Source of the DNA: Lachnospiraceae bacterium
GTDB taxonomy: Bacteria > Bacillota > Clostridia > Lachnospirales > Lachnospiraceae
Assembly: GCA_015057435.1 (NCBI GenBank)
Contig: SVEJ01000002.1
Location: forward strand, 46,150-110,149
DNA: 64,000 nucleotides
Direction: 5' to 3'
The stretch's first letter is position 1, and each line of letters starts with the position of its first letter. The position numbers and the translations under genes are program-made. Shown here one piece after another: positions 61,800 through 64,000 of this stretch. The notes beneath the pieces are model-generated. The model saw nothing but the letters and a program-made list of their open reading frames with translations. It was not told where the DNA came from and ran no database searches.

Positions 61800-63122
61800 C
61801 TATTTTTTCTTATTCGCAAGAATCTGTTTTCTTGTTCCTGCTATAATCTGTGTCAAGTGTCGTTTCGCCGGACATACAAAGGAACAACATCCACACTCAC
61901 AACACTCCATGCCATCATATTTTAAGAAACCTTCCGTATCACCATGCTCAGCTAAGGTCGCGAGATGATTCGGCATAACGCGTCCCGGACAAACATCTAC
62001 ACATCTTCCGCATCGAATACAGTTCGATGGTTCCGTAGCTGCTACGATATCCTCTCTAAAACAAAGCAAAGCAGATGAGCCTTTTACAATCGGTACATCA
62101 AGCGAAAACATTGCTTTTCCCATCATCGGACCACCGGATATAATCTTCCCCGGATCTTCGATATTAAATCCACCTACTGCATCGATTAATTCCTGTGCAT
62201 TCGTTCCAAGTCTCACTCGGAAATTCGCCGTATCACAGACCGCATCACCGGTGACTGTAACAACACGTTCATATAATGGTCGTCCCTCAATAATTGCATT
62301 ATAAATCGCAACAATCGTATCAATATTGTGTACAATACATCCAACATCAGCCGGCAACATACTCGAATTAATGTATCGACCTGTATTAGCAAAAATCAGC
62401 TGTCGTTCTGCTCCCTGCGGATATTTTGTCTTCACGGCATTCACGGTTATATTATCGATGTCCTTTGTAAGCTCCTGTAACTTTTTAATTGCATCAGGTT
62501 TGTTATCCTCAATTGCAATAATACCTCTTGCATTGTCAAACAGATTAATCACAATCTGAAGACCGGTCACAATCTTTTCAGGTACTTCCATCATTCTTCT
62601 GTAATCCGATGTCAAATACGGTTCGCACTCTGCACCATTCACAATAATTGTATCAATCGCATCTTCATTCTTTGGAGATAACTTAACGTGCGTAGGAAAA
62701 CCTGCACCACCCATACCTACAATACCGGCTTCCTTGATTGCTTCCTTTACATCCTCACGATACATTTCGTCTAATGGTTTGATATTCACAGAAAAATCTA
62801 TCTCTTCAAACAAACCATCATTATCAATTACAATCGATTCAACTTTGCTACCTGAGACGGTAAATCTCGGTTCAATTGCTTTTACAGTTCCCGAAACACC
62901 GGAATGAATATTCGCAGATACAAATCCACTCGCTTCAGCAATCTTTTGACCCACTAACACCTTATCTCCCTTTTTCACCAAAGGGGTAGCCGGTGCTCCG
63001 ATATGCTGAGATAATGGGTATACCGCTTCTTGTTTTGGCAAATATTCTTGAATTGCTTTATCCTTGGATAAATCCTTTCCGTCATACGGATGGATTCCTC
63101 CTGAAAATGTTAATAAACCCAT
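61800..63122 (-). CDS. rnfC: RNF complex NADH-binding subunit RnfC
   Basis: Peripheral NADH/FMN and iron-sulfur subunit. The 440-residue protein begins with FSGGIHPYDGKDLSKDKAI, has a Gly-rich nucleotide-binding loop (AGIVGMGGAGFPTHVKL) and two cluster motifs at the C-terminus (CIRCGRCVDVCPGRVMP and CCECGCCSFVCPAKRHL). GAGAGG lies before the ATG at 63122; an earlier start would overlap this site. First gene of the rnf operon. Confidence 0.96.
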   Translation of the reverse strand: MGLLTFSGGIHPYDGKDLSKDKAIQEYLPKQEAVYPLSQHIGAPATPLVKKGDKVLVGQKIAEASGFVSANIHSGVSGTVKAIEPRFTVSGSKVESIVIDNDGLFEEIDFSVNIKPLDEMYREDVKEAIKEAGIVGMGGAGFPTHVKLSPKNEDAIDTIIVNGAECEPYLTSDYRRMMEVPEKIVTGLQIVINLFDNARGIIAIEDNKPDAIKKLQELTKDIDNITVNAVKTKYPQGAERQLIFANTGRYINSSMLPADVGCIVHNIDTIVAIYNAIIEGRPLYERVVTVTGDAVCDTANFRVRLGTNAQELIDAVGGFNIEDPGKIISGGPMMGKAMFSLDVPIVKGSSALLCFREDIVAATEPSNCIRCGRCVDVCPGRVMPNHLATLAEHGDTEGFLKYDGMECCECGCCSFVCPAKRHLTQIIAGTRKQILANKKK

Positions 63123-63201
63123 AAATGCACCTCTCAATTAATCCTTTTGCGTTCAATTTGTAATCCAACATCCACAAGATATTGACTACACAATTATATA
63201 A

Positions 63202-63207
63202 ATTATA
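63202..63207 (-). promoter_or_regulatory. possible -10 element of the rnf operon
   Basis: A perfect TATAAT on the minus strand, 80 bases before rnfC, with a poor -35. No other promoter-like sequence is seen between the RHS remnant and rnfC. Confidence 0.35.
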
Positions 63208-63266
63208 CTACATTTAGACCTTTTTTGCTACATAAAAATATATGCCAAATCCTCTTTCCCAACAAC

Positions 63267-63316
63267 CAAAAAGAAGCACTTAGACATGTATATAACATGA
63301 ATAAATGCTTCTTTTA
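63267..63316. terminator. terminator-like hairpin at the end of the RHS remnant
   Basis: AAAAGAAGCA and TGCTTCTTTT form a 10-base-pair stem with a short inner ACATG/CATG-type pairing. T residues lie on both strands. It sits just after the RHS homology stops. Confidence 0.5.
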
Positions 63317-63356
63317 TCTCTCTTTGATTCTTTGTGGTGTCACTTTTCCACCGCAC

Positions 63357-63779
63357 TCCAGTTTCTCCACTTCTTTCTACCAGTTCTCCATAGGCATTAT
63401 AACGGTACTTGTCAGTGATTCTTCCTTCCTCGTTGTTAAGAGCACGCACATCTCCATGTCCGTCAAATAGGTAGTAAGAAGTTACTTCTTCTCTTACCTG
63501 ACTGATCAGAACGTCTGCACGGTTGTAAGTAGCAATCACTTCACCACTCTTATCTGTCTCAGCAAGAGTATAAGAAAGACTTCCTGTGGTATCAGAGATG
63601 TAACAGATAACATCGTTACCATTCACCTTGCTTCGTCTTACTCCCTCTGCATCATAGGTATAAGTTTCTTTCTTCTCACCTTCTGCATACTGGACGAGGC
63701 GGTTATAGACATCGTAAGTGTAAGCAACTGCCTTTCCTGCTCCTGACTGGCTTAACAGGTTACCATTGGCTATTTTCAA
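63357..63779 (-). pseudogene. truncated RHS-repeat core fragment (polymorphic toxin remnant)
   Basis: About 141 codons of RHS/YD-repeat core: NGNLLSQSGAGKAVAYTYD, YDAEGVRRSKVNG and ATYNRADVLISQ, ending in YLFDGHGDVRALNNEEGRI and YRYNAYGELVERSGETG. In full proteins the next block is the core end leading to the toxin tip. Here it is lost: after residue 141 the frame runs 42 more codons to 63228 through a hairpin and has no RHS likeness. The frame opens at a TTG directly after the immunity-like gene. This is what a displaced core copy in a toxin/immunity cassette array looks like; it is not expected to make a working toxin. Confidence 0.8.
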
Positions 63780-63793
63780 TTCAATACTACAAA

Positions 63794-64000
63794 TTAATAA
63801 TCAACCAGTTCTTCCTTCAATCTCAACAATACAGTTTGATCTGCTTTTAATTTGAACTTTAATGTATTATCCTCATAACTTCCTCCTATTTGTCCTAATA
63901 CATAAAAATTCATTGTATCCTCAAAATAAAGTTTTAAATATGCATCACTTTCACAATCATGGATTTCTATTTCTCCACTAAGAGAATTTATCATATTATC
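63794..64000 (-). CDS. WapI-like immunity protein, C-terminal part (start beyond window edge or at 63994)
   Basis: About 66-69 residues are visible. The pattern SGEIEIHDCESDAYLKLYFE, DTMNFYVLGQIGGSYEDN and LKFKADQTVLLRLK-like end (the residues shown are LKFKLKADQTVLLRLK) resembles the C-terminal half of WapI-type immunity proteins that neutralise WapA/RHS toxin tips. The frame is open to the window edge, so the N-terminal half is probably outside; the ATG at 63994 is the only one seen. It sits 14 bases before an RHS core fragment, fitting a toxin/immunity cassette. Family recognition is from memory of the pattern. Confidence 0.6.
   Translation of the reverse strand, partial: DNMINSLSGEIEIHDCESDAYLKLYFEDTMNFYVLGQIGGSYEDNTLKFKLKADQTVLLRLKEELVDY

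Noticed and set aside
63228..63356. C-terminal 42 codons of the RHS frame as a toxin tip
   Set aside because: The segment runs through a terminator-like hairpin, lacks any domain pattern and reads as non-coding sequence after truncation.

Overview
The window is low-GC Gram-positive chromosomal DNA from a motile anaerobe of the class Clostridia, most likely a Lachnospiraceae member. This rests on several points: a PolC-type replicase, CodY, an rnfCDGEAB operon, a SigD-type flagellar sigma factor, FliY and CheC/CheD chemotaxis, and a flagellar gene order that matches the Bacillus subtilis fla/che operon and runs into the same housekeeping genes (rpsB, tsf, pyrH, frr, uppS, cdsA, dxr, rseP, polC). 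All but one of the genes lie on the minus strand, so the biological reading order is from high to low coordinates. No tRNA, rRNA, CRISPR array or insertion sequence was seen.

Region by region, in reading order. (1) 64000-63230: tail of a WapI-type immunity gene and a truncated RHS core fragment, the debris of a polymorphic-toxin cassette. (2) 63122-57898: rnfC-D-G-E-A-B, the ferredoxin:NAD+ oxidoreductase ion pump, with an odd 240-base structured interval between rnfE and rnfA. (3) 57054-57866, the only forward gene: a single-pass membrane protein of unknown function, convergent with rnfB across a bidirectional terminator. (4) 56843-50359: a YlmC/YmxH protein, nrdR, comM-dprA-topA and codY. 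(5) 50259-16257: a flagellar/chemotaxis supercluster of about 34 kb and 40 genes. It runs rod/hook/MS ring/export ATPase (flgB to fliK), hook (flgD, flgE), stator (motA, motB), switch (fliM, fliY, cheY), export gate (fliO,P,Q,R, flhB, flhA), assembly regulators (flhF, flhG), a PilZ protein, then cheB,A,W,C,D, sigD, a FapA protein and three poorly known proteins. A strong terminator closes it. (6) 16038-14083: rpsB and tsf. (7) 13867-12068: Na/phosphate cotransporter with its own promoter and terminator. (8) 11906-1: a small FtsL-like protein, a bactofilin with a long acidic arm, pyrH, frr, uppS, cdsA, dxr, rseP, ispG and the N-terminal 80 percent of polC. These cover nucleotide supply, ribosome recycling, lipid and isoprenoid precursors and replication.

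How the genes work together: the supercluster encodes nearly a complete flagellum plus receptor-kinase signalling. CheA/CheW send phosphate to CheY. FliY and CheC remove it, CheD and CheB adjust receptors, and SigD switches on late genes found elsewhere (flagellin, flgM, cheR and receptors are not in the window). A PilZ protein brings c-di-GMP control. The RNF pump and the Na-coupled phosphate transporter suggest a cell with an active ion economy; which ion drives MotAB is not decided by the sequence.

The least explained parts are the rnfE-rnfA interval (a probable one-base frameshift in an A6 run plus nested inverted repeats), the receiver-less CheB sitting right behind an internal terminator, the RHS/immunity remnant, hairpins on both sides of flgE, the TTG starts of fliH, fliI and fliJ, and several unknown small proteins at the distal end of the motility operon. 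No clearly new multi-gene system was found.
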